Shown in pieces: positions 8,873 through 17,740 of a DNA stretch of 64,000 bases (its first letter is position 1; the number at the start of each line of letters is the position of its first letter). The position numbers were made by a program, and so were the translations under genes. The DNA is from Silvibacterium acidisoli (GTDB taxonomy: Bacteria > Acidobacteriota > Terriglobia > Terriglobales > Acidobacteriaceae): positions 1,860,001 to 1,924,000 of the forward strand of contig CP085323.1 of NCBI GenBank assembly GCA_022870745.1, read 5' to 3'. The notes beneath the pieces are model-generated. The model was not told the origin of the DNA and did no database searches. It was given only the letters and a program-made list of their open reading frames with translations.

Positions 8873-11536
8873 CTACTCCGTGCGCAGCGCCTGCATGGGG
8901 TCGAGCCGGGAAGCCCGCCACGCCGGAACCAGGCAGGCCAGCCCCGCAACCGCCAGCAGAGCAGCGGCGACAGTCGCAAAAACGACCGGGTCGAGCGCTT
9001 TGGTCCCATAAAGCAGCGACTGAATGAGCCGCGTAGTGGCTATGCTGCCAATCAGCCCGAGAACCAGACCGAACAATGCCGGCTTCATCCCATCGACCAG
9101 CATCAGGCGCAGCACCTGCTCGCGCTGCGCCCCAAGCGCGATACGCACGCCAATCTCGCCCGTCCGCTGGGCAACGATGTAGGAGAGCACTCCGAACAAA
9201 CCTACCGCTGCCAATACCAGTGACAGCACGGCAAAGATGCTCAGCAAAGTGGCGTCGAAGCTCTCGGACACGTTGTTTTTCCCGATGAGCTGATCATAGG
9301 AAAGAACATCCGACACCGGCAGGTTGCTGTCGAGCGCAGCCACGGTCTTCTGCACCGGGATCGCCATCTGCAGCGGGTCGCCCTCCGTATGCACGGCAAG
9401 CTGCACGTAGCCGTGAAGGCCTCCATAGAGCGGAAAGTAGACAGTGGGCCTTCCGGTCTCGCCCGGCACCTCACGCACGTTGCCGACTACGCCGATAATC
9501 TCGTTCGAGGCTTCGCCCTTTTCCCCCGGCTGATTGTTATTGGCGTCATCCACATGCTTGCCGAGCGGCTGCCGGCCGTGCATGATCTCGCGCACAAACG
9601 ACTCGCTGACGATCGCGTATTTGTTGTGGCCCAGGCGCTCGTCCGGTGAGAAGCTCCTGCCCTTCAGGATCGGGAGCTTCATGGATTCGAAATAACCGGG
9701 ATCGACAAAGCGCACCGAGGCATCCAGCCAGTCGCCCTGTTTCAGCGGCGGATCTTCGTGGATCGTGATGGCATCATCCTCGCCGTTGTCCGCTCCCGGC
9801 AGCAGTGTCGTAACGCTGACAGCCCGCACGCCGGGAAGAACACGAATGCGATCGATCAGCGTTTCCTCAAAAGCCACCTTCTTCGCCGGTCCCCGATAAG
9901 ACATATCGGGCAGGCTGAGAGTCATGGTCAGCACATGATCGGTTGGGACGCCGATACTCGTCTCGCAAAGCTTTTGATAGCTGCGCAGAAACAGGCCCGC
10001 GCCGACCAGTAGCACAACAGTCAACGCCACCTCGACTGAAAGAAGAGCCCGGCGCAGATGTACGCTGCGGTGTCCTCCGCTGACAGCACGGGACGACTCC
10101 TGCAGTGCTCGCACAACCTGCGCTTCGTCTTCGATGAGTGCAGGAGCAAGCCCCGCAACCACTCCACAGATGACAGCTAGCCCCACCGAGAAGAGAATCG
10201 CATAAAGGTCCAGATGGATTGCATCGACGCGGGGCAGGTCACTGCGCAGATGAACAAGCCACATGAGCGCTCCCTGCGCCAGTAGCAGGCCGAGAGCTGT
10301 TCCGGCAAACGACAGCAGAAGTGCCTCAACAAGCTGCTCCCGGATCAGCCTGCCACGGCTGCCTCCAAGCGCGGTGCGGATCGCCAGCTCGCGCCGGCGC
10401 GTCGCCGCACGCGCCACCAGCAGATTCGCAATATTCAGGCAGGCAATGAGCAGCAGGCATCCGGTTGCGGCGAAAAGGGCATACAGAACGGTCTTTACAT
10501 CCCGCGTCTCCGACTCAAGAAGGGGCCGAACACTCGCAGCGTTGAAAACAGGGCCGTCGGGATGCAGCTTGCGTTCAGAGAGAGAGATCGAGCTCAGGTC
10601 GGCCTGCGCAGCAGCAGCGGAAACGCCCTGCTTCAGTCTTCCAATCACCGCGAAATTGTGGGAATCATGCGAATGCATCGTCTCCGGGGCTGCCCAGAAA
10701 TACACCGTCGTCCACAATTGCACCCGCTGATCGGGATAAGTGAACCACGCGGGTAGAACCCCGATGATCGTATGGGGCTTCGCATCGAGAAGGATGGTGC
10801 GACCTACCGCCCCTGGGTCGCCGCCGAAGCGGCGCTTCCAGAAACCCCATGAGACTAAGACTGTCCCGTTTGCGCCGTAGCTGTCGTCCGTTGCATTGAA
10901 GAGCCGGCCATATACCGGCCGCACTCCAAGCAGTGGCAACGCTTCTGCCGTGGAGATGACTCCCTGTACGCGCTCGGGCAGTTGCCCATTGCTGGCAGAC
11001 AGGTTCACATCCATCTGCGTGGCGATGGCGATCTTCTCAAAGCTCTTGTTGCCATCGCGCCAGCTCTCAAAGGTTCCGCCAGCGACCGAGTTGTTGTCGA
11101 CCTTCGCGATGGTATCGGCTTCATGGATCGCCATCACACGATCCGGCTCCGGCAACGGCAGTGGCTTGAGCAGCACCGAATTCACAACCGTGAACAACGC
11201 AACAGTCGAGCCGATACCGAGCGCCAGTACGATGATTGCAATGAGGGTAAAGCCGGGCGAACGGCCCAGTGTCCGCACACCGTAGCGAATATCGCGGAGT
11301 AGAGATTCCACCATGTGCCAGTTCCAGTTCTCTCGCGCCCGTTCGCGCAGAAGCGTGGGATTGCCGAAGGCGCGCAAGGCCGCATAACGCGCTTCTTCAG
11401 GACTCATACCGGCGGCGATGTTCTCCGCCGTTTGCTGCTCTACGTGAAACTCCAGCTCGGCGAGGAGCCGTTGCGACTCGCGTCCACGGTGGAGCAACAT
11501 CTGCAAACGCATCCGAAGCTGCTCCACCCAGCGCAT
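8873..11536 (-). CDS. ADOP-type FtsX/MacB-like permease, PadR-linked
   Basis: Large inner-membrane permease of the acidobacterial duplicated orphan permease type. 887 residues: a soluble N-terminal prefix (about 1-85) with FHVEQQTAENIAAGMSPEEA, first membrane span near 96-120 (TLIAIIVLALGIGSTVALF), a MacB-like periplasmic domain, an FtsX membrane unit (ARAATRRRELAIRTALG near 385), then a repeat of the periplasmic-FtsX arrangement ending with EIGVRIALGAQREQVLRLM and the terminal RASRLDPMQALRTE. No ABC ATPase gene is nearby, which is typical of the family. It lies 12 bases behind padR in the same operon. Substrate unknown. Confidence 0.88.
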   Translation of the reverse strand: MRWVEQLRMRLQMLLHRGRESQRLLAELEFHVEQQTAENIAAGMSPEEARYAALRAFGNPTLLRERARENWNWHMVESLLRDIRYGVRTLGRSPGFTLIAIIVLALGIGSTVALFTVVNSVLLKPLPLPEPDRVMAIHEADTIAKVDNNSVAGGTFESWRDGNKSFEKIAIATQMDVNLSASNGQLPERVQGVISTAEALPLLGVRPVYGRLFNATDDSYGANGTVLVSWGFWKRRFGGDPGAVGRTILLDAKPHTIIGVLPAWFTYPDQRVQLWTTVYFWAAPETMHSHDSHNFAVIGRLKQGVSAAAAQADLSSISLSERKLHPDGPVFNAASVRPLLESETRDVKTVLYALFAATGCLLLIACLNIANLLVARAATRRRELAIRTALGGSRGRLIREQLVEALLLSFAGTALGLLLAQGALMWLVHLRSDLPRVDAIHLDLYAILFSVGLAVICGVVAGLAPALIEDEAQVVRALQESSRAVSGGHRSVHLRRALLSVEVALTVVLLVGAGLFLRSYQKLCETSIGVPTDHVLTMTLSLPDMSYRGPAKKVAFEETLIDRIRVLPGVRAVSVTTLLPGADNGEDDAITIHEDPPLKQGDWLDASVRFVDPGYFESMKLPILKGRSFSPDERLGHNKYAIVSESFVREIMHGRQPLGKHVDDANNNQPGEKGEASNEIIGVVGNVREVPGETGRPTVYFPLYGGLHGYVQLAVHTEGDPLQMAIPVQKTVAALDSNLPVSDVLSYDQLIGKNNVSESFDATLLSIFAVLSLVLAAVGLFGVLSYIVAQRTGEIGVRIALGAQREQVLRLMLVDGMKPALFGLVLGLIGSIATTRLIQSLLYGTKALDPVVFATVAAALLAVAGLACLVPAWRASRLDPMQALRTE

Positions 11537-11548
11537 CGCTCTATCGCC

Positions 11549-11878
11549 TCAGGCCGTCTCGACTACAAGGTTGACTGCATCGGAGAGACGCTTCCAGTTC
11601 GCCGTCTCCGCATCGAGCTGCTTGCGCCCTGCGGCTGTCAGCGAATAGAACTTTGCCTCGCGGCCCGTCTCGCTCTCTGCCCACTTGGCGCGGATCCAGC
11701 CCTGCTGCTCAAGCCGGTGCAGTGCCGGATAGAGCGAGCCCTGCTGTACCTGCAGCACATCATTCGAGAGCTGGCCGATGCGCTTGGCGATGGCCCAGCC
11801 ATGCTTCGGCTCAAGAGCCACGGTTTTCAGAATCAGCAGGTCGAGCGTTCCCTGGACGAGGTCACTTGGTTTTCCCAT
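11549..11878 (-). CDS. PadR-family transcriptional repressor
   Basis: 109 residues with the winged-helix PadR fold: GTLDLLILKTVALEPKHGWAI, the recognition region VQQGSLYPALHRLEQQGWI, and wing residues EAKFYSLTAAGRKQL. PadR proteins are autoregulated repressors that respond to small ligands or membrane stress. I take the ATG at 11878-11876 (MGKPSDLV); the longer frame starting at 11902 would place the operator inside the coding region. The operon continues into the ADOP permease gene 12 bases downstream. The same operator precedes the neighbouring ADOP gene, so both permeases are probably controlled by this protein. Confidence 0.88.
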   Translation of the reverse strand: MGKPSDLVQGTLDLLILKTVALEPKHGWAIAKRIGQLSNDVLQVQQGSLYPALHRLEQQGWIRAKWAESETGREAKFYSLTAAGRKQLDAETANWKRLSDAVNLVVETA

Positions 11879-11883
11879 ACTAT

Positions 11884-11913
11884 GACTATCTACATCTTGC
11901 ATTGTAGATAGTC
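11884..11913. promoter_or_regulatory. PadR operator and promoter (inverted repeat) upstream of padR
   Basis: Perfect 11-bp arms GACTATCTACA and TGTAGATAGTC with an 8-base spacer. On the minus strand the arms overlay TTGACT (-35), a 17-base gap and TAGATA (-10). The -10 box is only about 9 bases from the padR ATG at 11878, so transcript and translation starts nearly coincide. Confidence 0.8.
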
Positions 11914-11930
11914 AAGGCATGTGTGACGAA

Positions 11931-14702
11931 TTACTCCGCGCGCAGTGCTTCCACTGGATTTGCAGCCGCCGCGCGGCAGGCCGGAACCAACGCTGCTCCC
12001 AATGCAGAGAGCGCAAGCAGCAGGGCTGCCGACACGAGCAGCATAGGCTCCCAGGGCTTTACGCCGAAGAGACGGCTTGAGATGAGATATCCCGCTGCGA
12101 TCGATGCAGGCAGGCCGATCGCTATGCCAATCCCCGCCTCCAGCATGGCTGTGCGCAGAATCAGGCGCACGACGCTGACGCGATCCGCGCCAAGCGCCAT
12201 GCGCACACCAATCTCCGTGCGACGCTGGCCTGCCCCATACGAGGTCACTCCGTAGAGACCGATCACAGCGAGCGTAAGTGCGATCGCACCGAAGAGCGAT
12301 GCAAGGCTGGCGATCATATTCTGCTGCTCGTCACCGAGAAGGCCTGAGTAGGGCGTGATGTCGTTGGCCACAAGATTGGGATCGACATCGGCGAGTGCGC
12401 TCCTGATCTGCGCCGCAAGATCAGGATGATCTCCCGGCGCCCAAAGCACGATGTCGTAGAGATAGTGGGACCACAGCTCGCGACTCTCGTTATTCGCTTC
12501 GTGGAAGACCGTTGTCTGCGCCTCAGGAAGATAGTAAACAGGCTCCGGTCCATCTGGTTGATTCGCCAGCGCCATGTCGGCGGCTACACCGACGATCTCG
12601 TACATACCGGAGTTGCCCGAAGGAATCGGCCCGAAGTGCTGCCCGATCGGATTAGCTGTGCCAAAGAATTCCCTCGCGAAACTTTCATTCACGACAGCGA
12701 CCGCGCGCGATCCCGCGTTGTCTTCCTCTGTCAGCGAACGCCCCATGACGATCCTGTTCTGAAAGGTCGCGAAGAAGCCTGGTGTCACACGTGTCCACTC
12801 TGCGCTCATATCGTCGCGCAGTCCAGGATCGGATCGGCCGGCGATGCGAATCTCGTGTGTCCAGCCGCCGGTAAGCGGCGCATGCAGCGCAGCCGCTGTG
12901 CCTTGCACATCGGGGATGGCCTGCAGTCTGTCGGTGATTGCGCGGAAGAGTGGCGTCAGTCGCTCCTGCGGATAATTCAGGATTTTCGTATCGATGCCAA
13001 CGAGATACCTGCCATGCGGATCGAAACCGACATTCCGCCTCTCGATATTGCGAAGGCTGGTGCCAAGCATCGCCGCTGCACTCAGCAGCACAAGCGAAGC
13101 CGCCACCTGCACCACCACCATGGCCCGCTGCATGAGCGCGCCGGTTCCAAACCCACTGCGTTGCTCGAGCGCACGCCCCACACCACGCAGCGCCTCCATC
13201 GGGTCGGTACGCGAAGCGAACCATGCCGGAACCGTTCCCGCCGCAATCGCGGTGAGCATCGCGAGCCCCAACGAGAAGCCGAGCACAGGCAGCGAAGGCG
13301 TGGCCGTGAGGCTGGTCCAATCTGAACCGAAGGCGAGGTGAAGCATCAGCCGAACGCCCGCATAGGCAACACCTGTTCCAGCCGCGGCGCCCAGCAAGGC
13401 GAGAACGAGGCTTTGCGCCAATGCCCGGCGCATCAGGGAAATTCGCGAGGCTCCCAACGCTGCACGCAGCGCTACCTGTGGACGGTTGCGCAGTCCGCGC
13501 GCCAGCAGCAGGTTGGCAATGTTCGCGCACGCCACCAGCAGCACGCAGAGCGAGGCTGCGAGTAACAGCTTCAGACTCTTTCCATAGCCCTCACGCAGTG
13601 TCGACACGCCGGAGCCGCCGGGCAAAAGGTGTAGCGTCTGGGCTGGAACAAGCTGCCTTTCATCCTGCGACATATCGGCGCGATGACTGGCAAGCCACTG
13701 CTGCAACTCGGTTTTCATCTGGCTTTCGACCGCAGCGTGACTCACCTCGGGGCGAAGCCGCCCGATGACGTCCAGCCATGCGGAGCGAGGGTCTTTCAAA
13801 CGCGTACTTACGCCTGCAATCAGCGGCTCGGAAGTGAGAGGAAGCCAGAAGTCAGGCATGGAGTCGGCATCGAGTTTCGCGCCGTAGAAGCCTTCCGGTG
13901 CGATGCCAACAAGCGTCATGGCATGCCCGTTGATCTCAAATGTCGAACCAACGAGCGAAGGATCGGAGGCATACTTCTGCTGCCACGTCCGGAAGTTCAT
14001 GACCGTGACAGGCGGCGCACCTTCACGATCATCTTCGTCGTTGAACATGCGGCCGTAGAGTGCTGGAACGCCAAGGGTGCGGAAGAAATTTCCCGATACA
14101 TATTCGCCGTTGCGGCTCTGCGCTACCTCGCGCGACCCTGCGCGTCGCACACCGAGGTCGGCATTTCCCATGCCGGGCTGAAAGGCTGCCATATCTGCAA
14201 ACGCATCCGTATGGTTGCGAAAGAAGCGATAGGCCTCCCACGAAAAGAACCGCCAGTTGCCCTGGTCATATCGGTCGCTATAGCAGCAGTCGGAGTCGTT
14301 GCCCAGGAGCCACAACTCGCCGGGCCTGTTTACCGGCAGTGATCGCAGCATTACTTCGTCCACAAGCGTAAAGATGGCGGTAGTTGCGCCGATGCCAAGG
14401 GCCAGCGTCAGCACGGCTGCTGCTGTGAAGACCGGTGTTCGCAGCAGCTCGCGAAAAGCATGACGCAGGTCTCGCCATGCGCCTTCGACTGCAAGCACGG
14501 CATCGGAAGCGAGGGTCTGCTCGCGCACGGTGACAGGATTTCCAAGACTCAGTCGGGCGGCGCGGCGTGCCTCCTGCCCGTTCATTCCTGAGCGAAGATT
14601 TTCCTCGGCTTCCATTTCGAGATGCACGCGCAACTCGCGCTCGATCTCGTCCTGCATCCGCTCGCGCTGAAAGAGATTCCCCAGCCGCCGTACCCAGCCC
14701 AT
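11931..14702 (-). CDS. ADOP-type FtsX/MacB-like permease, second copy
   Basis: 923 residues from ATG 14702, which has AAGGGG nine bases upstream; a GTG at 14720 would add six residues. Same architecture as the neighbour: prefix with EIERELRVHLEMEAEENLRSGM, first span near residues 85-110 ([19 protein letters not shown]), MacB-like periplasmic domain, FtsX unit (ARGLRNRPQVALRAALGAS near 410), a second periplasmic-FtsX half with EIGVRMALGADRVSVVRLI, and the terminal AAANPVEALRAE. It lies upstream of padR on the same strand but has its own copy of the PadR operator. Substrate unknown. Confidence 0.87.
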   Translation of the reverse strand: MGWVRRLGNLFQRERMQDEIERELRVHLEMEAEENLRSGMNGQEARRAARLSLGNPVTVREQTLASDAVLAVEGAWRDLRHAFRELLRTPVFTAAAVLTLALGIGATTAIFTLVDEVMLRSLPVNRPGELWLLGNDSDCCYSDRYDQGNWRFFSWEAYRFFRNHTDAFADMAAFQPGMGNADLGVRRAGSREVAQSRNGEYVSGNFFRTLGVPALYGRMFNDEDDREGAPPVTVMNFRTWQQKYASDPSLVGSTFEINGHAMTLVGIAPEGFYGAKLDADSMPDFWLPLTSEPLIAGVSTRLKDPRSAWLDVIGRLRPEVSHAAVESQMKTELQQWLASHRADMSQDERQLVPAQTLHLLPGGSGVSTLREGYGKSLKLLLAASLCVLLVACANIANLLLARGLRNRPQVALRAALGASRISLMRRALAQSLVLALLGAAAGTGVAYAGVRLMLHLAFGSDWTSLTATPSLPVLGFSLGLAMLTAIAAGTVPAWFASRTDPMEALRGVGRALEQRSGFGTGALMQRAMVVVQVAASLVLLSAAAMLGTSLRNIERRNVGFDPHGRYLVGIDTKILNYPQERLTPLFRAITDRLQAIPDVQGTAAALHAPLTGGWTHEIRIAGRSDPGLRDDMSAEWTRVTPGFFATFQNRIVMGRSLTEEDNAGSRAVAVVNESFAREFFGTANPIGQHFGPIPSGNSGMYEIVGVAADMALANQPDGPEPVYYLPEAQTTVFHEANNESRELWSHYLYDIVLWAPGDHPDLAAQIRSALADVDPNLVANDITPYSGLLGDEQQNMIASLASLFGAIALTLAVIGLYGVTSYGAGQRRTEIGVRMALGADRVSVVRLILRTAMLEAGIGIAIGLPASIAAGYLISSRLFGVKPWEPMLLVSAALLLALSALGAALVPACRAAAANPVEALRAE

Positions 14703-14732
14703 CGCCGCACGCCCCTTCACAACCGGTACTAT

Positions 14733-14762
14733 GACTATCTACACGATGAGTTGTAGATGGTC
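14733..14762. promoter_or_regulatory. second PadR operator/promoter, upstream of the second ADOP gene
   Basis: GACTATCTACA, 8-base spacer, TGTAGATGGTC: identical geometry to the padR operator with one arm mismatch. On the minus strand it overlays TTGACC, 17 bases, TAGATA, about 30 bases before the ATG at 14702. Confidence 0.75.
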
Positions 14763-14791
14763 AAGGTATCAGTCACTTCGAAAGCAACAGG

Positions 14792-15781
14792 CTACCTGGT
14801 GCGAAGCTCTTCGACGAAGCTCGTCAACTCCAGCGGCAGGCCTGCTTTCAGATCCAGCATCTTTCCTGTCTTCGGATGCTCGAACTCGAGTTCTGCCGCG
14901 TGCAGGAAGTTGCGATCGAGAGCGATCGATTCCGGCTCGGGAGCGGACTTCTTCTTCGGCCCCGGCAGGACGATGCGCGCGGGCGCGCCGTAGAGCGTGT
15001 CTCCCACAACAGGATGACCAATCGACGACAGGTGCACGCGGATCTGGTGGGTGCGTCCCGTCTCGATGCGCACGGAGACAAGTGTGAACTGGCCGAATCG
15101 CGATGTGATGCGCTCTACCACCGTGTAGTGCGAGATGGCGTTGCGGGCGCCTTCATCGCGCTTTGTCGTCATGCGGGTGCGACGGATGCTGTCGCGTGCG
15201 ATGGCCGCGTTGATGGTTCCCTTGTCCTGCTTGAGGCTGCCATGCACCAGCGCGAGATACGTCTTGCGCATGCGGCGCTGCGAAAACATCTCGCTCAGCT
15301 TCAGGTGCGCGGCGTCGTTGCGGGCTACGATGATGAGGCCGCTGGTCTGCTTGTCGAGGCGATGCACGATGCCTGGCCGCATCGGGCCTCCGGCGCTCGA
15401 CAGGCTCTGGTAGTGCGCGAGCAGCGCGTTCACCAATGTCCCGCGATTGCGCTCGTCCTCGGTCGCACCCGCGCCTGCGTGCACCATCATGCCTGCTGGC
15501 TTGTTGATGACCGAGAGGTCCTTGTCCTCGTAAACGATATCGAGCGGAATCGACTCGGGGATGGCGCGCAGCGGCGGCGGTTCAGCGGGGCCGGTAATTT
15601 CAACTGTCTCGCCGCCCTTGAGTTTGAAGGAGGGCTTGGCGGCTGCTCCGTCAACCAGAACCTTGCCCTCTGAAAGCAGCAACTGCACACGCGAGCGGCT
15701 GACAGACGTGAGCTGGCGCACCAGCCACGCATCGAGCCGGTTGCCGGCGTCTTCAGGAACTACGTTGTAAGTTTCGCTCAC
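14792..15781 (-). CDS. rluD: RluA-family 23S rRNA pseudouridine synthase (RluD-like)
   Basis: Isomerises uridines in 23S rRNA helix 69; cytoplasmic. 329 residues: S4 RNA-binding domain at about 13-60 (NRLDAWLVRQL, SRSRVQLLLSEGKVLVDG), the catalytic motif HRLDKQTSGLI with Asp143, the GRTHQIRVHL motif near 233, and VVGDTLYG. GTG start at 15781 overlaps the TGA of the esterase gene upstream (GTGA), so it is the third gene of the lgt-esterase-rluD operon. RluD is the best match; RluC-type enzymes are similar. Confidence 0.9.
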   Translation of the reverse strand: MSETYNVVPEDAGNRLDAWLVRQLTSVSRSRVQLLLSEGKVLVDGAAAKPSFKLKGGETVEITGPAEPPPLRAIPESIPLDIVYEDKDLSVINKPAGMMVHAGAGATEDERNRGTLVNALLAHYQSLSSAGGPMRPGIVHRLDKQTSGLIIVARNDAAHLKLSEMFSQRRMRKTYLALVHGSLKQDKGTINAAIARDSIRRTRMTTKRDEGARNAISHYTVVERITSRFGQFTLVSVRIETGRTHQIRVHLSSIGHPVVGDTLYGAPARIVLPGPKKKSAPEPESIALDRNFLHAAELEFEHPKTGKMLDLKAGLPLELTSFVEELRTR

Positions 15782-16764
15782 TGATTCGGCTTACCCGGGC
15801 CGATGAGTCCCTGCGGCCATGCGGTGGAGTTTGGCTCCGGCGATGGCAGCGGCGGTGCATTCGGCGTCAGCAGGCTGTGATCGAACATCCAGCGGCGAAG
15901 CAGCGACGGCCATACCTGCAGCGGAAGAATCTCACCGCAAAGTCCGCAGCCGTGGTTGGCGTAATCGAAGAGGTGCAATTCGGCGGAGACATGCGCGTGA
16001 ACTAGAGCGGTGTAGAACTCGACCGAGTTCTCGACCGGCACGACCGGGTCGTTCGTCGTGGCCCAGATGAAAGTGGGCGGCGTCTTGTCGGTCACCGCGT
16101 ACTGATTCGAGTATTCGTGAAGCAGCTTTGGATCCGGCGTCTCGCCAAGCAGGTTCTTCGCCGAACCGACATGAGCGATCGAGCCGGTGAGGCTGATGAC
16201 CGGATAGCCGAGCACTCCGAAGTTGGGCTGGCAGGTCACGGAGTCGGCAGCGTCAATCTTCTTCTCGGGCAGCGTGTCGTCTCCGCAGTGGGTCAGCAGC
16301 GAAGAAGCAAGGTGGCCACCCGCCGAGAAGCCCATTACGCCGATGCGATTGGGGTCCACTCCATACTCGGCGGCGTGCGCGCGGATGACGCGCATGGCGC
16401 GGCGTCCGTCGTCGATCTCAACCGGGTAGCGATAGGGGCTCACGCGATAGTCGAGCACGAAGGCGGGCATACCCTGCTGGTTGAGCCAGGTTGCGATCTG
16501 GAAGCCTTCGTAGCCCATGGCGACCATGCCGTATCCGCCGCCGGGAATCACCAGGACCGCGGCGCTGGTGGATGGCTTCTTGGGCAAAAAAGCATATATA
16601 CGCGGCTTGTCGGACTCGGTGACTCCGAGCGCTCCGGGTGCGCCGTTCGGATACAGGTAGATAGGGGGCGGAATAGCCGCTCCAGCCTGGGCGTGGGCAA
16701 CCGAGACACCGGAAAGCAGCAAGGCTGTAACAGGAAGAAGGCGCTTAAAGAGTTGGAGTGGCAT
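15778..16764 (-). CDS. exported alpha/beta hydrolase (BD-FAE/xylan esterase-like)
   Basis: 328 residues from ATG 16764. Signal peptide MPLQLFKRLLPVTALLLSGV...AHAQA, then an alpha/beta hydrolase with the oxyanion motif PGGGYGMVAMGYEG (HGGG-like, here PGGG), nucleophile elbow GFSAGGHLAS, an Asp candidate in ATTNDPVVPVENS and a His in DYANHGCG. This pattern fits the carbohydrate/feruloyl esterase group of exported hydrolases. A longer frame reaching 16878 would run deep into lgt and is rejected. It overlaps lgt by about 20 bases upstream and rluD by four bases downstream. Substrate not known. Confidence 0.82.
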   Translation of the reverse strand: MPLQLFKRLLPVTALLLSGVSVAHAQAGAAIPPPIYLYPNGAPGALGVTESDKPRIYAFLPKKPSTSAAVLVIPGGGYGMVAMGYEGFQIATWLNQQGMPAFVLDYRVSPYRYPVEIDDGRRAMRVIRAHAAEYGVDPNRIGVMGFSAGGHLASSLLTHCGDDTLPEKKIDAADSVTCQPNFGVLGYPVISLTGSIAHVGSAKNLLGETPDPKLLHEYSNQYAVTDKTPPTFIWATTNDPVVPVENSVEFYTALVHAHVSAELHLFDYANHGCGLCGEILPLQVWPSLLRRWMFDHSLLTPNAPPLPSPEPNSTAWPQGLIGPGKPNQ

Positions 16765-17521
16765 CGGTAGAAGTATATCGGCGGTCGAGCAGCAGTGCGC
16801 CCCCGGCAACCACGCAGGCAGCTCCGAGGCCGAGTGAGAGCGCAAAAGGAGCGGGTTCAGCGCGCAGCATTCCAGCAAAAAAAGGGATTACGCCGCAGGC
16901 AAATAACCAGGCTCCGGCTACGCGGCCCGATCGAATCCGTCCTGCGCCGGCGAAAAGCACCGCAAAGACCAGTAGCCATGCCACTGCCTGGTAAAGTTGC
17001 ACCGGTTCGACGGCAGCGCCGAGAGGCGTTCCATACCAGAGCTGTGCCAGGGGGTTGCGGTAGGTGACCGTCCAGGGAGCGCTCACCGCAATACCGTAAT
17101 CCACCCCCGCCAGAAACGCGCCGAAGCGCTCGATGGCCAGCGAAAGCGCCGCAGCCGGCGCGAGGCAGTCCATCACTCGGAGCACCGGCAGGCCTGCAGC
17201 GAGCGCGTAGAGCAATGCCGCGGCTCCGCCGATGAACATCGCAGCCGGCATGATCCACGCATCGCGCAGGTGTGTAATGCCCAGCACCCAGAAGGGATGC
17301 TGCCGGAAGGCGCTGAAGTAGGCCGCCACAATCAGCAGGCGAGCTCCCACGAGCGTGGCGAGGATGCCGGTGATGCAGAGGCTCCAGACGCGGTCAGGGT
17401 TCAACCCAAGGCGGCGCGCCAGCGAGAAAGCCAGTCCAAGCCCGGCCAGCAGTCCGAGAGAGGTCAATGCTCCATACGTCGGGATGGCAATATGGCCGAG
17501 CTGGAAAAGGCGGGGATACAA
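16745..17521 (-). CDS. lgt: prolipoprotein diacylglyceryl transferase-like membrane protein
   Basis: Lgt moves diacylglycerol from phosphatidylglycerol to the lipobox Cys of prolipoproteins in the inner membrane. 258 residues with about seven membrane spans. Family features: HIAIPTYGALTSLGLLAG at the N-terminus, VGARLLIV, ERFGAFLAGVDYG (position of R-x-G-N-F-x-N-G-E), and VEPVQLYQAV (position of HPSQLYE). The H-G-G-L block is replaced by MFIGGAAAL and the Asn of the second motif by Ala, so it is a divergent member and activity is uncertain. It heads the operon with the esterase and rluD. Confidence 0.75.
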   Translation of the reverse strand: MYPRLFQLGHIAIPTYGALTSLGLLAGLGLAFSLARRLGLNPDRVWSLCITGILATLVGARLLIVAAYFSAFRQHPFWVLGITHLRDAWIMPAAMFIGGAAALLYALAAGLPVLRVMDCLAPAAALSLAIERFGAFLAGVDYGIAVSAPWTVTYRNPLAQLWYGTPLGAAVEPVQLYQAVAWLLVFAVLFAGAGRIRSGRVAGAWLFACGVIPFFAGMLRAEPAPFALSLGLGAACVVAGGALLLDRRYTSTDATPTL

Positions 17522-17547
17522 ATCGGGCGTGGGGCTTAAGAAGTCAA

Positions 17548-17740
17548 GACCGACCCACTGGGCCGTAGGTTGCGCGCCGGTGAACCCGTCCTAAGACGGC
17601 GGGAACTCGCCGTGGCTCTTTAGGCATTCCGGACTGGCGGACACTGCACACCGAGCCAAATGTCGAGTCAAGCTCCCTGGTTCAATGAATGTAGGTTCAA
17701 CCGGCGTTAGCCGCCGTACCTGCTTTGCAGGTCGGTCTCT
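17548..17740 (-). ncRNA. ssrS: 6S RNA candidate
   Basis: About 193 nt, the usual 6S length. The 5' end AGACCGACC pairs with the 3' end GGTCGGTCT (9 bp closing stem); inside it CGCCGGT(T)GAACC pairs with GGTTCACCGGCG (12 bp with one bulge), and ACGGCG...CGCCGT forms a small hairpin. The result is one long rod with internal openings, as in 6S RNA, which mimics open promoter DNA and binds sigma-70 RNA polymerase. It sits downstream of zapA on the same strand, a common ssrS location, and has its own promoter. Sequence family not verified by search. Confidence 0.72.
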
